A stretch of DNA of 28,148 nt from an uncultured Clostridia bacterium (GCA_949106495.1 CARYZD010000013.1:1-28148), one strand, 5' to 3'; shown: positions 8,091-16,995, counted from the stretch's first letter. A program made the numbers and translations. Notes: a model not told the origin generated them from the sequence alone.

Positions 8091-10367
8091 TTATAATATT
8101 CTTTCAACCACTGTAAATAGTACTGCTGAAAGAATTACTGTAACAAAAAACGTATAATCTCTAAATACGAATAAATTTTCTGTAATATTTAATTTTATCT
8201 TTCTATAATCTAATTGTTCTTTTAATTTTTGTATACTTTCTTCATCTTTAAGTTCCATAACTTTCTTATATAACATATATATTAAAATACAAAAGCCAAC
8301 TGCATTTAATATAATTTGTGCATATGTAAATATTTCCATAAATGTCATATGGTTATAAAATAAAGCATCAATTACAGCTAAACCATTATTTAGTAAATGT
8401 AGTATCATAGTTGGATAAAGTTTACCTGTTTTTTCTCTTACAATTGCAAACAATATTCCAATTAAGAATGCAAATATAAATTGACTAAAATTCATATGTA
8501 TTGTTGCAAATACAATCGAAGATACTATTGTTGCAAAAATCGCTCCTTTGCTTCTTAATACTCCATATACACCTTTACGTATAAATAACTCTTCAAATAT
8601 TGCAGGTAAAATTGCAATTTCTAAAAATACTAAAATACTAGAAAGTTTACCTGTATAATTAAATAATCCTAATGCTTCTGTTACATCTGAACTAATACCA
8701 ATTTTCTCTATTGCAAATGCACAAATCATTTGTATTATACTAATAACAGGTATAGATAAAACTATATATTTTATACATTTAATTATAGATTCTTTTCTTT
8801 CTTTTTTTAATTCTTCTTTAGTTTTATTTACCACTTTATCTTCTTTTAGAAGATACGCTTTAAGTATTAGATATGGTATATAAATTGACATTGCAAATAC
8901 TATACACATAAATATTAGATTTATATTATCTTTAGAAATAAATGATATTCTTTGACTAATTGGCTCTATAAATACATTTACAAGAAGTCCTCCTATTACT
9001 TGTAATATAATTAATAATATTACAGATAATCCAATAATTAAACCTTTTTTAGAACTTTCTTTTCTATCAATCATTCTTTCTTGATATTCTCTTGTAGCAA
9101 TTATCTTTTCAATTCCTTCAATTTTCTTATCTTTTTTTGCACTATAATCTAGTATTGCATTCTTAAATGGTTTTTGTGCAAGTATTAAACTTAGTGGTAA
9201 TGATGCTATAAGTACTAGTAAAGAAATAATAATTTGTAATATATTTGCTTGCCCAATTACAAACATAGAAGGTACAAAATACATTGACGCTATAGGAACA
9301 ACAGATAATATATATGAAATTACACCTGCACTTTTAAGTGGCGATACAAGTACTGTAACAACTGTATATAATAATAAATTTAACGTTACTAAAAATACTG
9401 TAGCATTTCCTGCTTCTTGAATATTAGTTGTCTTTGCAGACATTACAGATTGTATTATACCTTGTAAGAATGTTGTAAGACACATAAATACAAATGTTAT
9501 AACAAAATATCCAACAGTTTTTAAAGATATAAAGCTTGTAATATCTACTGATTGCATGCCTTTAACATCAACATTTACTGTAACAAATAAAGATGATATC
9601 ATAACTGCAATTAAAGTATACGTAACCATAAATATAAATTGTATCACAACTATTAAGCACATACTTACTACTTTTGATATCATATATTCTTTAGTTGTTA
9701 TTGATGTAAGAATGTACTCTATGCTTTTTGACATTTTTTCCTGTGATATAGTATTAGCAATTTTATTTAAGCATAGTAATAATACAAAAAATATTAAATA
9801 TGTTGAAAATAATTGTAATATTGATGTACTGTCTTTTGTATCTATATTTTCGGATAATATTATTCTATCAATAATAGCATCAGATTTTATAGTCTCAATC
9901 TCTTCTGCTGTTAGATTTTTGCTTTCTGCTATCATAGTGCTTTTTATACTAGTTAAAACATTTTCAATTTTTTCTATATAACTTGCAAGCACTGTTTCTT
10001 TGGTAATTAAACTACTTTTTATATATTCTGTTTTAGATTTTTCAACTTTTAATAATATAGCATTTTCAGATAATTCCTCATTTTTATATTCTTCAATAGA
10101 TTGCTTTTTACTTACTTCTATGTCATTATTATCCTTAAATGCTTCTACTAATTTGTCATAAGCTAAATTACTTGAATCTTCAACATATATTTCCATCTTT
10201 TCTGAAAATGAAACATTATTATTTTTAAGTAAAGCTTTAAAATTTCCAAAATTCATTCCAACTACAGTAGTTACTAATAAAAGAAGATTTAAAATAACAA
10301 ACCATTTATTTTTTATACTTCTTTCAACTTCATTTTTTACTATTGAACCTATTTTACTATTCTTCAT
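8091..10367 (-). CDS. ABC-2 type permease fused to a CPBP (CAAX-like) intramembrane protease
   Basis: 758 residues in two modules. The N-terminal half (about 1-420) has the NatB/ABC-2 layout: one membrane span near residue 25, a large extracytoplasmic loop, then about six spans. The C-terminal half (about 445-720) is a CPBP/Rce1-type membrane protease with the three expected motifs: EELFIRKGVYG (EExxxR), FATIHMNFSQF (catalytic-type His) and MILHLLNNG (His/Asn). It is therefore likely to be catalytically competent. Its start lies 11 bases inside the preceding ABC ATPase gene, so the two form one exporter. CPBP proteins cleave prenylated or leader peptides or act in bacteriocin self-immunity; coupling to an exporter suggests peptide export or processing, or antimicrobial defence. 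This function is inferred and no precursor peptide gene was found nearby. Confidence 0.88.
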   Translation of the reverse strand: MKNSKIGSIVKNEVERSIKNKWFVILNLLLLVTTVVGMNFGNFKALLKNNNVSFSEKMEIYVEDSSNLAYDKLVEAFKDNNDIEVSKKQSIEEYKNEELSENAILLKVEKSKTEYIKSSLITKETVLASYIEKIENVLTSIKSTMIAESKNLTAEEIETIKSDAIIDRIILSENIDTKDSTSILQLFSTYLIFFVLLLCLNKIANTISQEKMSKSIEYILTSITTKEYMISKVVSMCLIVVIQFIFMVTYTLIAVMISSLFVTVNVDVKGMQSVDITSFISLKTVGYFVITFVFMCLTTFLQGIIQSVMSAKTTNIQEAGNATVFLVTLNLLLYTVVTVLVSPLKSAGVISYILSVVPIASMYFVPSMFVIGQANILQIIISLLVLIASLPLSLILAQKPFKNAILDYSAKKDKKIEGIEKIIATREYQERMIDRKESSKKGLIIGLSVILLIILQVIGGLLVNVFIEPISQRISFISKDNINLIFMCIVFAMSIYIPYLILKAYLLKEDKVVNKTKEELKKERKESIIKCIKYIVLSIPVISIIQMICAFAIEKIGISSDVTEALGLFNYTGKLSSILVFLEIAILPAIFEELFIRKGVYGVLRSKGAIFATIVSSIVFATIHMNFSQFIFAFLIGILFAIVREKTGKLYPTMILHLLNNGLAVIDALFYNHMTFMEIFTYAQIILNAVGFCILIYMLYKKVMELKDEESIQKLKEQLDYRKIKLNITENLFVFRDYTFFVTVILSAVLFTVVERIL

Positions 10368-11256
10368 ATGCAGTACCTACCTTATCTAAAAATATATCAT
10401 TTAAAGATACATTTAGCACACTAAATTTTGTTATATCACTTGTATATAAAAGTCTAAATACGTCACCTATTCTCTCTTTATTTGCTAAATTTACAATATA
10501 TCTATTATTTTCTTTTTTCTCAATCATACCAAAAATACCAATTTGTTTTAATGTACTATCTGATATTTTCCCAGTAATATCTAATGTTTTACTTGCATAC
10601 TCTTGTTTTATTTCTTCAAGATTACAATTTAATGCAACTTTACCATTATTTATTATTAATACATCCTCACAAAGCATTTCAACATGAGACATTATATGTG
10701 AAGAAAATACTATTGTCTTACCTTGTTCTTTAAGTTGTAAAATTATATTTTTAAAATATTCTACACTTACTGGATCAAGTCCTGAGAATGGTTCATCAAG
10801 TACAATTAAATCTGGATTATGTAATAATGAAATAATAAATTGTATTTTTTGTTTGTTTCCTTTAGATAGTTCCTTTATTTTCATATTTGCATATTCTACA
10901 ATTCCAAATTTTTCTAATAAGTCAAACATATTGTTTTTAATATCTTCAATCTTCATTGATTTCATTTTACCATAATATACACATTGTTCATAAACAGTAT
11001 ATGAATCAATAAGAGAACCAACTTCAGGTAAATATCCTATTCTATCTGATATTTTACTATCAATCTTTTCTCCATTATATAATACTTCTCCTTCATCAGG
11101 CTCAAGTATATTTAATATCATTCTAAATATTGTAGATTTTCCTGCGCCATTTTTTCCAAGAACACCTAATATATGTCCTTGTTTTACTTTAAAAGATACA
11201 TTATCTACAACCTTTTTTATACCAAAGTATTTGACTAAATTTCTAACCTCTAACAT
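10357..11256 (-). CDS. ABC transporter ATP-binding protein (NatA-like)
   Basis: 299-residue nucleotide-binding subunit that should power the permease-protease encoded next. All motifs are intact: Walker A GKNGAGKST, a Q-loop region (GYLPEVGSLI), the signature LSKGNKQKI, Walker B LIVLDEPFSGLDP and the switch His in FSSHIMSH. The C-terminal extension of about 80 residues is typical of the NatA/CcmA group of exporters. It starts 13 bases after queA stops and overlaps the permease gene by 11 bases, which indicates translational coupling. The transported substrate cannot be read from the sequence. Confidence 0.94.
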   Translation of the reverse strand: MLEVRNLVKYFGIKKVVDNVSFKVKQGHILGVLGKNGAGKSTIFRMILNILEPDEGEVLYNGEKIDSKISDRIGYLPEVGSLIDSYTVYEQCVYYGKMKSMKIEDIKNNMFDLLEKFGIVEYANMKIKELSKGNKQKIQFIISLLHNPDLIVLDEPFSGLDPVSVEYFKNIILQLKEQGKTIVFSSHIMSHVEMLCEDVLIINNGKVALNCNLEEIKQEYASKTLDITGKISDSTLKQIGIFGMIEKKENNRYIVNLANKERIGDVFRLLYTSDITKFSVLNVSLNDIFLDKVGTAYEE

Positions 11257-11269
11257 ATATCTTTCCTTC

Positions 11270-12292
11270 CTATAATATTAACATACAATCTCCAAAGCTA
11301 AAAAATCTATATTTATTCTCGACTGCAATATTGTATGCGTTCATTATTTTATCTTTTGTTGCTAAAGCTGATACAAGCATGATTAATGTTGATTCAGGCA
11401 AATGAAAATTTGTAAGTAATCCATCAATCATTTTAAATTTATATCCTGGATAAATAAATATCTTTGTTTCTTCTGAATGTGGATATATAATTTCATCATC
11501 TGATGTAGCACTTTCAAGTACTCTACAAGATGTAGTCCCAACAGCTATCACTCTTTTTCCATTTTTCTTTGTTTGATTTATAATATCACATGCCTCTTTA
11601 GAAACAATATAATATTCACTATGCATATCATGTTTTGTTACATCATCTACTTTTACTGGTCTAAAAGTACCAAGACCAACATGAAGTGTAACATATACTA
11701 AATTTACACCTTTTTCTTCAAGCTCTTTTAAGACTTCTTTAGTAAAATGTAATCCTGCAGTAGGAGCTGCAGCACTTCCTCTATTTTTATTATATATTGT
11801 TTGATATCTATCTTGATTATCTAATTTTTCAGTAATATATGGTGGAAGTGGCATTGTTCCAAGTTCATCAAGAATTTCATTAAATATACCATTATATTTA
11901 AATTCAACTATTCTTTGCCCATCTTCTAATATATCTACAACTTCTAGAGAAAGTTTATCCGAAAATTCAATTATTTCACCAATTTTACATTTTTTACCTG
12001 GTTTTACTAATGTTTGCCATCTATCATTTTCTCTCTGTTTTAGTAATAATACTTCTATTTTTTCTTCTTTATCTTTTCTGTGTCCAAAAAGTCTTGCAGG
12101 AATTACTCTTGTATCATTTAATACTAATGTATCACCTGGATTTATATAATCTACAATATTTTCAAATATTTTATGTTCTATATTATCTTTTTCTCTATCT
12201 AACACCATCATTCTAGATTTTTGTCTATTTTCAAGGGGTGTTTGAGCAATTAATTCATGTGGTAAATCATAATAAAAATCACTTGTCTTCAT
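11270..12292 (-). CDS. queA: S-adenosylmethionine:tRNA ribosyltransferase-isomerase
   Basis: Transfers and isomerises the ribosyl moiety of S-adenosylmethionine onto preQ1-modified tRNA to give epoxyqueuosine. At 340 residues it is of normal length, with the diagnostic YDLPHELIAQTPLENRQKSRMMVLDR opening in part, LNDTRVIPARLFG, the GSAAAPTAGLHFT block, HVGLGTFRPV and NFHLPESTLIMLVSA. It is the first gene of a five-gene operon (queA, ABC ATPase, permease-protease, tgt, cls). A purine-rich AAGGA site precedes the ATG. Confidence 0.98.
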   Translation of the reverse strand: MKTSDFYYDLPHELIAQTPLENRQKSRMMVLDREKDNIEHKIFENIVDYINPGDTLVLNDTRVIPARLFGHRKDKEEKIEVLLLKQRENDRWQTLVKPGKKCKIGEIIEFSDKLSLEVVDILEDGQRIVEFKYNGIFNEILDELGTMPLPPYITEKLDNQDRYQTIYNKNRGSAAAPTAGLHFTKEVLKELEEKGVNLVYVTLHVGLGTFRPVKVDDVTKHDMHSEYYIVSKEACDIINQTKKNGKRVIAVGTTSCRVLESATSDDEIIYPHSEETKIFIYPGYKFKMIDGLLTNFHLPESTLIMLVSALATKDKIMNAYNIAVENKYRFFSFGDCMLIL

Positions 12293-12325
12293 TTTTCCTT
12301 ATTTTTCTCCTTTTTTAACCCCTAT

Positions 12326-12336
12326 ATTATACCATA
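12326..12336 (-). promoter_or_regulatory. Extended -10 promoter of the queA operon
   Basis: TATAAT (12326-12331) preceded by TGG, the extended -10 pattern, directly after the palindromic terminator at 12349-12372. No good -35 box is present because the terminator occupies that position. Confidence 0.55.
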
Positions 12337-12340
12337 AAAT

Positions 12341-12372
12341 ATAAAAAAAAGATAGATTACGTAATCTATCTT
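12341..12372 (-). terminator. Palindromic terminator
   Basis: A perfect 24-base palindrome (12349-12360 with 12361-12372) followed on the minus strand by eight T. It ends a short gene-less segment downstream of the pilin terminator, so it may be a relic of a lost gene or a second-line terminator. Confidence 0.7.
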
Positions 12373-12457
12373 AAAAAAATATTATATTGCATTTTATTTT
12401 ACCATCTGCTACTTTTTCTACTCCTAAAGAAATTAATAAACACAAAACCAAGCCAAT
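12371..12457 (-). other. Possible degenerate ORF end (28 codons, no start)
   Basis: An open frame on the minus strand ends with a TAA inside the palindromic terminator, as several real genes here do. It reads ...LVLCLLISLGVEKVADGKI... and is closed upstream by an in-frame TGA with no ATG or ribosome-binding site. It could be the 3' stub of a deleted gene. The evidence is only its position between two terminators, and chance is a real alternative. Confidence 0.2.
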
Positions 12458-12474
12458 TCATATATCGTATCGCT

Positions 12475-12516
12475 ATAAAAAAGAATAAGTTTTGCAGATT
12501 ACAAAACTTATTCTTT
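12475..12516 (-). terminator. Terminator of the major-pilin-like gene
   Basis: Perfect 15-bp stem 12480-12494 with 12502-12516, seven-base loop, followed on the minus strand by a T run; 35 bases past the stop codon. Confidence 0.85.
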
Positions 12517-12551
12517 AAAAATATATTTTTAATGTATATTAAATTTTATAA

Positions 12552-14447
12552 TTATTTTACTAATTCTTTATTTTCTTTTTTGCTTTTAATAACAGCAATA
12601 GTCATAATACTAATACCAACTATTACAAATAATATAATTCCTATTCCACCAGTTTCTGGTAATGTAAATCCTTTTGAGTTTTTAACTTGTACTGCTGTAT
12701 CATATGTTGTTTTACCAACTTTTACTTCTAATGGATTTAAAAGTAAGTTATATGATTTAGTAACTTCTTCTCCATTAACTGTAGTTGTATATGTTGGAGC
12801 TTGAGTCTCAACTAACCAGTATGTTGAATCATCTCCATTATCTTCATATGCTAATCCTTTTATATCTGCTATACCATTTACATCTGTTATAACTTCTATA
12901 TCATTAGAATTATTATCTTGTACAAATATTCCAGCTTTTGCATTTTCTTTAGATGTCGCAATTTTAAATTTAGCACCTGCTAATTTTAATTCTACGTTTT
13001 TCTTATCTACCTTTTCTATTTTCAATGCTCCTGTATGTACTTCTGCTGTATCTGTTAGTTTTCCTGTTTCTGGTGATATAACATCATTAATTATTTCTTG
13101 TGGTATATTATTTGGATACTCGAGTGTAACTGTATTTATATTTCCTAGTCCACCTATTACTGCATTTTTCATATCTAAATGGGCAGTATATGATATTGTT
13201 ATTTCAGAACAAAGACAATTAAGAACTACATCTATATTTTTCTTATCATCTGAAATTGTATGATGGCCACCATTATTTCCATCGTTACCAGTAATTGATA
13301 AACTTTCTTCATCTAAAATTAGTCCTTCTGGTAAAGTATCTTTTAAATTAAATTTTAAAAGATAGTTTAAATCTATAGCTGGATGACTTCCACTATCTAT
13401 ATCAAACATATCTGGAATACTTACTTTAATTTCAAAGTCTATTTTGTCATCTTTTCCCCAACTAGCACTATCTACCCAATTTGAGTTTCTATCTTTTACT
13501 TTCTTAGTAAGTGTTACTTTTTCATTTGCATATGTTACTGATGTTAAATTTTCTTGTTGAGTAACATTTTTTACATATTTTTTACCATACTCTGGTAACT
13601 TATCTATATCTCCATCATCTAATCCTGTTATTGGTTCATTATAATTTGTAACTACTTGTCCGTTTTCATCTACATAGAAGCAAAATCTACTAAGAGTATA
13701 ATTATCCATTATATAACCATTTGGTGCAGATGTTTCTACTAATCTGTAAACAACATCTATACCATTGATTTTTCTTGGTAAATTATTTAATGTAATTTTT
13801 CCTTCTTCATTTGTTGTTAATGTTACATTATCACAGTCCATCCATTCACCAGAATCAACTGCTCCTGCAGTTATTCCACCTGTAGCAGGAGTAACTGCAT
13901 ATTTATATAAATATTGTACGTTAAAATCTACTTCTGATATTGGTTTATTATCCATATCCACTTTGCTTAATTCTAAATTTCCATAAACAGATTGGATTTT
14001 AGGTTCAACTGTAACATCATAATTTAAGCCATCACCTGTTACATTTGACATTGGTATCTCAACAAGAAAATGTTCAAATTTTTCTACACCAGCAGGTGTA
14101 GTAGGATTTACCTCTACAAAATATTTTCCAAGTTCTAAATCTGAAAAAATTATTTTACCTTCAGAGTTAGTTTTTCCTGTTTTTCTATTTCCAGAATTAC
14201 CAGGAATCTTTAACCAAGTAACAGCTTCATCAGTAGTCTCTACTGATTCATCCACTTTATATATATTATATCCTACACCCTCAAGTGGTGTACTATTTTC
14301 TGTATCACCATTTTTTTGTTCGTGACAAATAATTGTAAGAGAACCTTTTTGCTCTCCTGCTGCATTTACTTTTATAGTTAAAGTTGATACCACTACCATA
14401 ACTATAGCCATAAGTAAAAATGCGTAATTTCTTACTTTACTTTTCAT
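12552..14447 (-). CDS. LPXTG-anchored major pilin / isopeptide-forming surface protein
   Basis: 631 residues. It has a signal peptide (about 1-29, ending VNA) and a C-terminal LPETGG (about 596-601) with a hydrophobic segment and a KSKKE tail. Between them are SpaA-type modules: GSLTII (about 36 onward), GNLELSKVDMDN ending in the E-box YRLVETSAPNGY, and GALKIEKVDKKN ending in YWLVETQAP. A fimbrial isopeptide-formation D2-like domain lies at about 300-450 (VTLTKKV, DKIDFEIKVSIP, FNLKDTLPEGL). This architecture is that of SpaH/EbpB-class pilus backbone subunits, which sortase C links covalently, or a related adhesin. No sortase or minor pilin is adjacent; the gene is monocistronic. The ATG at 14447 has a GGGAGGA site and a leader of roughly 90 bases. 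Confidence 0.9.
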   Translation of the reverse strand: MKSKVRNYAFLLMAIVMVVVSTLTIKVNAAGEQKGSLTIICHEQKNGDTENSTPLEGVGYNIYKVDESVETTDEAVTWLKIPGNSGNRKTGKTNSEGKIIFSDLELGKYFVEVNPTTPAGVEKFEHFLVEIPMSNVTGDGLNYDVTVEPKIQSVYGNLELSKVDMDNKPISEVDFNVQYLYKYAVTPATGGITAGAVDSGEWMDCDNVTLTTNEEGKITLNNLPRKINGIDVVYRLVETSAPNGYIMDNYTLSRFCFYVDENGQVVTNYNEPITGLDDGDIDKLPEYGKKYVKNVTQQENLTSVTYANEKVTLTKKVKDRNSNWVDSASWGKDDKIDFEIKVSIPDMFDIDSGSHPAIDLNYLLKFNLKDTLPEGLILDEESLSITGNDGNNGGHHTISDDKKNIDVVLNCLCSEITISYTAHLDMKNAVIGGLGNINTVTLEYPNNIPQEIINDVISPETGKLTDTAEVHTGALKIEKVDKKNVELKLAGAKFKIATSKENAKAGIFVQDNNSNDIEVITDVNGIADIKGLAYEDNGDDSTYWLVETQAPTYTTTVNGEEVTKSYNLLLNPLEVKVGKTTYDTAVQVKNSKGFTLPETGGIGIILFVIVGISIMTIAVIKSKKENKELVK

Positions 14448-14544
14448 AATTTCCTCCCTTTTTAACTTATTTGCTATTTCTTATAAATAATATATTTTTT
14501 TAATCCCCCCTTGCTTATATTTTTTACAAGAACTTACTAAATTA

Positions 14545-14550
14545 ATTATA
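14545..14550 (-). promoter_or_regulatory. Possible -10 box of the pilin gene
   Basis: TATAAT on the minus strand about 100 bases before the start codon. No convincing -35 box is seen 17 bases upstream, so this is tentative. The rest of the 14448-14676 interval is A/T-rich and holds no gene. Confidence 0.3.
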
Positions 14551-14670
14551 TAATTTGTATTTAATATTTTGACATTTTTTAGAACCTTTTTGGCTATTTT
14601 TTTATATATAATTTCATATTTTTTACTGCATCATCACACCAAAAAGACATTTGTATTACATTTTCATTCA

Positions 14671-14709
14671 TCAAAAAAGTAAGTTAAAAATAAAATTTAT
14701 AACTTACTT
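14671..14709 (-). terminator. Terminator of the CmpB-like gene
   Basis: Ten-bp stem 14677-14686 with 14700-14709, 13-base A/T loop, followed by a run of T on the minus strand, seven bases past the stop codon. Confidence 0.75.
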
Positions 14710-14716
14710 GCATTAA

Positions 14717-15385
14717 TTATATATTATTTTTTATTTTCATTGCTGGAAATTTATTAGTCATATAACTATTAGTAAATATCCTATCATAAAATTCTCCAAT
14801 AAAAGTATTGGGTTCTATACCTTTATTTCTTGATGCCATTCTTCCAAAAGCACCATATGTAATGATTGAATTAAAAATCATAAATACAAGCACTGTTGTA
14901 TATACTGGCTGAGCAACTTTATATGGTATACTTTCAAGCCATTTTGATATAAAAGGATATATAAGTTTAAGAAGTATTACACCAAGAATACCCCAAAACA
15001 ACATAAAAGGAAGAGTTGTTTTTCCATCAATATTTAAAAAGTATCCATTATAATCCCAAAATTTAACACCAAATAAAGTTTCTATTACAAGTCCTACTCC
15101 ATATTCTGCAACTCCACCTATTAGAACAGAATATAAATATGTTTTAATTATACTTCTTTTTTCATTATCCTTTCCTAGTATTAAAATAAATATAACTGCT
15201 GGTATTCCATAAATTGGATTAAATGGCCCAAATATCATTGCTTGCCTATTTGACCACTCCCTATGTGTTATAAAATGTAATATTTCTTCATAAAATGTCC
15301 CAAAAACACAACCTATTAAAAAAATTACAAATAACTTAGCAAAACATATTCCAGATTTAAATATTTTTTTATTTTCATTATTCAT
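14717..15385 (-). CDS. Putative ABC-transporter type IV (CmpB-like) integral membrane protein
   Basis: A 222-residue polytopic membrane protein with about five or six hydrophobic spans. The early FGTFYEEI, then FGPFNPIYGIPAV and FWDYNGYFLNIDGK, followed by LPFMLFWGILGVILL, resemble the CmpB-like 'putative ABC-transporter type IV' family common in Firmicutes, whose function is not established. A GTG at 15400 would extend the frame by five codons, but it lies beside an AGGTGAT ribosome-binding site (15389-15395). The ATG at 15385 is therefore preferred. No ATPase gene is adjacent, so a transport role is unproven. The gene has its own terminator and appears monocistronic. Confidence 0.8.
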   Translation of the reverse strand: MNNENKKIFKSGICFAKLFVIFLIGCVFGTFYEEILHFITHREWSNRQAMIFGPFNPIYGIPAVIFILILGKDNEKRSIIKTYLYSVLIGGVAEYGVGLVIETLFGVKFWDYNGYFLNIDGKTTLPFMLFWGILGVILLKLIYPFISKWLESIPYKVAQPVYTTVLVFMIFNSIITYGAFGRMASRNKGIEPNTFIGEFYDRIFTNSYMTNKFPAMKIKNNI

Positions 15386-15503
15386 AAAATCACCTATCAC
15401 TGTATATTATTTTTTCACCAAATTTCTATAATATACGTGATACAACGTTTTGCATTATATATCCTACAAAGTATCAAAAAAATACATTTATATTCCAATA
15501 AAT

Positions 15504-15534
15504 AAGTACCAAGCTATTTTTAAACTTGGTACTT
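15504..15534 (-). terminator. Terminator of ung
   Basis: Ten-bp stem 15504-15513 with 15525-15534, 11-base loop, four bases beyond the ung stop codon. The following T tract is interrupted. Confidence 0.7.
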
Positions 15535-15538
15535 TAGT

Positions 15539-16201
15539 TTATATATTTTCTATTTGCCAATCAATTGGTTCTATTCCATTTTGTTTTAAAAATTGATTAG
15601 TTTTAACAAAATGATTGCATCCAAAAAATCCTGTTCTTGCAGAAAACGGACTTGGATGTGGAGCTTCTAAAACTAAATGTTTAGGATTAGTTATTAAATA
15701 CTTTTTTGATTTTGCGAAACTTCCCCAAAGAAGAAATACTACTGGTTCATCTTTTTTATTTACTTCTTCTATAATTCTATCTGTGAAAGTTTCCCATCCC
15801 TTTCCTCTATGTGATGCAGGTGTATCTTTTTGCACAGTAAGTACTGAATTTAATAGCAATACACCTTGTTTTGACCATTTCATAAGATATCCATTATTTG
15901 GAATATAGCATCCTAATTCTTGATTTAACTCTTTATATATATTTTGGAGTGAAGGTGGTGTCTTAACCCCTGGACATACTGAAAATGCCATTCCATGTGC
16001 TTCACCAAGTCCATGATATGGATCTTGTCCTAAAATAACTACTTTAACATTTTCATATGGTGTATATTTTAATGCAGCAAATATATTCTTCCTATCTGGA
16101 AAAATTGTTTTCTCCTCATATGCTTTACAAACAAATTCATGTAAACTTTTATAATAATCTTTTTGACTTTCTTCTTCTATTATATCTTTAAAACGATTCA
16201 T
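15539..16201 (-). CDS. ung: Uracil-DNA glycosylase (family 1)
   Basis: Excises uracil from DNA arising by dCMP deamination or dUMP incorporation, the first step of base-excision repair. The 220 residues carry the family-1 catalytic GQDPYHG motif (Asp60), the uracil-recognition segment GMAFSVCPG, LLLNSVLTV, VVFLLWGSFAKSK and the DNA-intercalating HPSPFSA loop. The start at 16201 has a GGGAGGG site. It is a single-gene unit with a sigma-A promoter and terminator. Identification is secure. Confidence 0.98.
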   Translation of the reverse strand: MNRFKDIIEEESQKDYYKSLHEFVCKAYEEKTIFPDRKNIFAALKYTPYENVKVVILGQDPYHGLGEAHGMAFSVCPGVKTPPSLQNIYKELNQELGCYIPNNGYLMKWSKQGVLLLNSVLTVQKDTPASHRGKGWETFTDRIIEEVNKKDEPVVFLLWGSFAKSKKYLITNPKHLVLEAPHPSPFSARTGFFGCNHFVKTNQFLKQNGIEPIDWQIENI

Positions 16202-16226
16202 TTTGCCCTCCCTTTGCTATATCTAT

Positions 16227-16255
16227 ATATTACTACAAGTTATATAATTTTTCAA
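16227..16255 (-). promoter_or_regulatory. Promoter of ung
   Basis: -35 TTGAAA (16250-16255) and -10 TAATAT (16227-16232) on the minus strand, 17-base spacer, about 25 bases before the start codon. Confidence 0.6.
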
Positions 16256-16282
16256 TAAAACTGTCATATAAAGTAAATATAT

Positions 16283-16313
16283 AAAAAAATATAGGAAGTT
16301 TTTAAACTTCCTA
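16283..16313 (-). terminator. Terminator of the guanylate-kinase-like gene
   Basis: Ten-bp stem 16292-16301 with 16304-16313 around a two-base centre (a larger loop forms in practice), followed on the minus strand by a T run; two bases past the stop codon. Confidence 0.75.
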
Positions 16314-16315
16314 AT

Positions 16316-16995
16316 TTAGTCTCCTGGTAAACGTCCCTCTCGTTCTTTTCCATAAAAATTTTCTACAAATTCCCTATTTTGGGGATTATGAAAATTGTAT
16401 GAGAATAAAAACTTTAATGTCTCTTCATCTAAACTTTCTAAATCTTGTGAATTTTCTTTAGCCAAGCACATTATTCTCTCGATTTCGCTCGCTGCTTGCT
16501 CTGGGTCATCATTTATTACAAGCCAATCACATACTTGAAGTGAAAGTTTAAGTTGTGATTTATTACTGTTTAGTTCACTAGGATATTTAGTTTGCATTTG
16601 TTGTAAGACTTCTTCTTCACTTGAAGGAGTAACATACACACTTATTGAATTCTTGTGTTTTTGCTTAAACTCTCTTGCTCCTTCCACACCAATATCTAAT
16701 ATTACGTATTTATCTTTAAGATATGGTGTATCCATATCTAATACTGGTGTCCCGATAAGAATATCCATCAAGTTTTTTCTTTCCCATAAGTATGTTACCT
16801 CCATCTAAAGCATTAAAAGTCCTTTCTGACACAAAGGAAAATTCTTCTCCTTCTGTTTCATCTGATCTTTTAGGTCTAGTTGTAAATGAAGTTAGTCTAA
16901 TATAATCTGATTTGTTTTTAGAAAGCAATTTATTTATAACTGTTTCTTTTCCGTTTTCCACTTGGACCAGAAATAATTACAAGTAAATTATCCAT
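16316..16995 (-). pseudogene. Guanylate kinase-like gene with two one-base insertions
   Basis: The true start is probably the ATG at 16995, after a GGAG site; it opens MDNLLVIISGPSG and then leaves frame. The first break is in the Walker A loop, at a run of four T on the plus strand (16954-16957). With three, the loop reads GPSGNGKET. The second is an extra base near 16754; without it the product reads DGYSYGTPVLD, the guanylate kinase YGTP element. Repaired, the protein is about 225 residues with SFTTRPKR, VILDIGVEGA and DWLVINDDPEQAASEI, all recognisable guanylate kinase landmarks (GMP to GDP), plus a C-terminal tail of about 45 residues. The sequence is divergent, so it is probably a paralogue rather than the housekeeping gmk. 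Both flanking frames remain coding-like, so the damage is recent or a sequencing artefact. Confidence 0.8.

Noticed and set aside
12458..12462. Second short minus-strand ORF starting with ATG near 12463 in the gene-less island
   Set aside because: About 20 codons with no ribosome-binding site, low-complexity Arg/Ser-rich end and no features of a leader peptide.
15421..15460. ACGT-N6-ACGT pseudo-palindrome upstream of the CmpB-like gene
   Set aside because: ACGT is itself palindromic and short; no regulator or promoter relation is visible.
16316..16995. Programmed frameshifting in the guanylate-kinase-like gene
   Set aside because: Two separate shifts would be needed, the first within the Walker A loop, and neither site has a convincing slippery sequence with a downstream structure.
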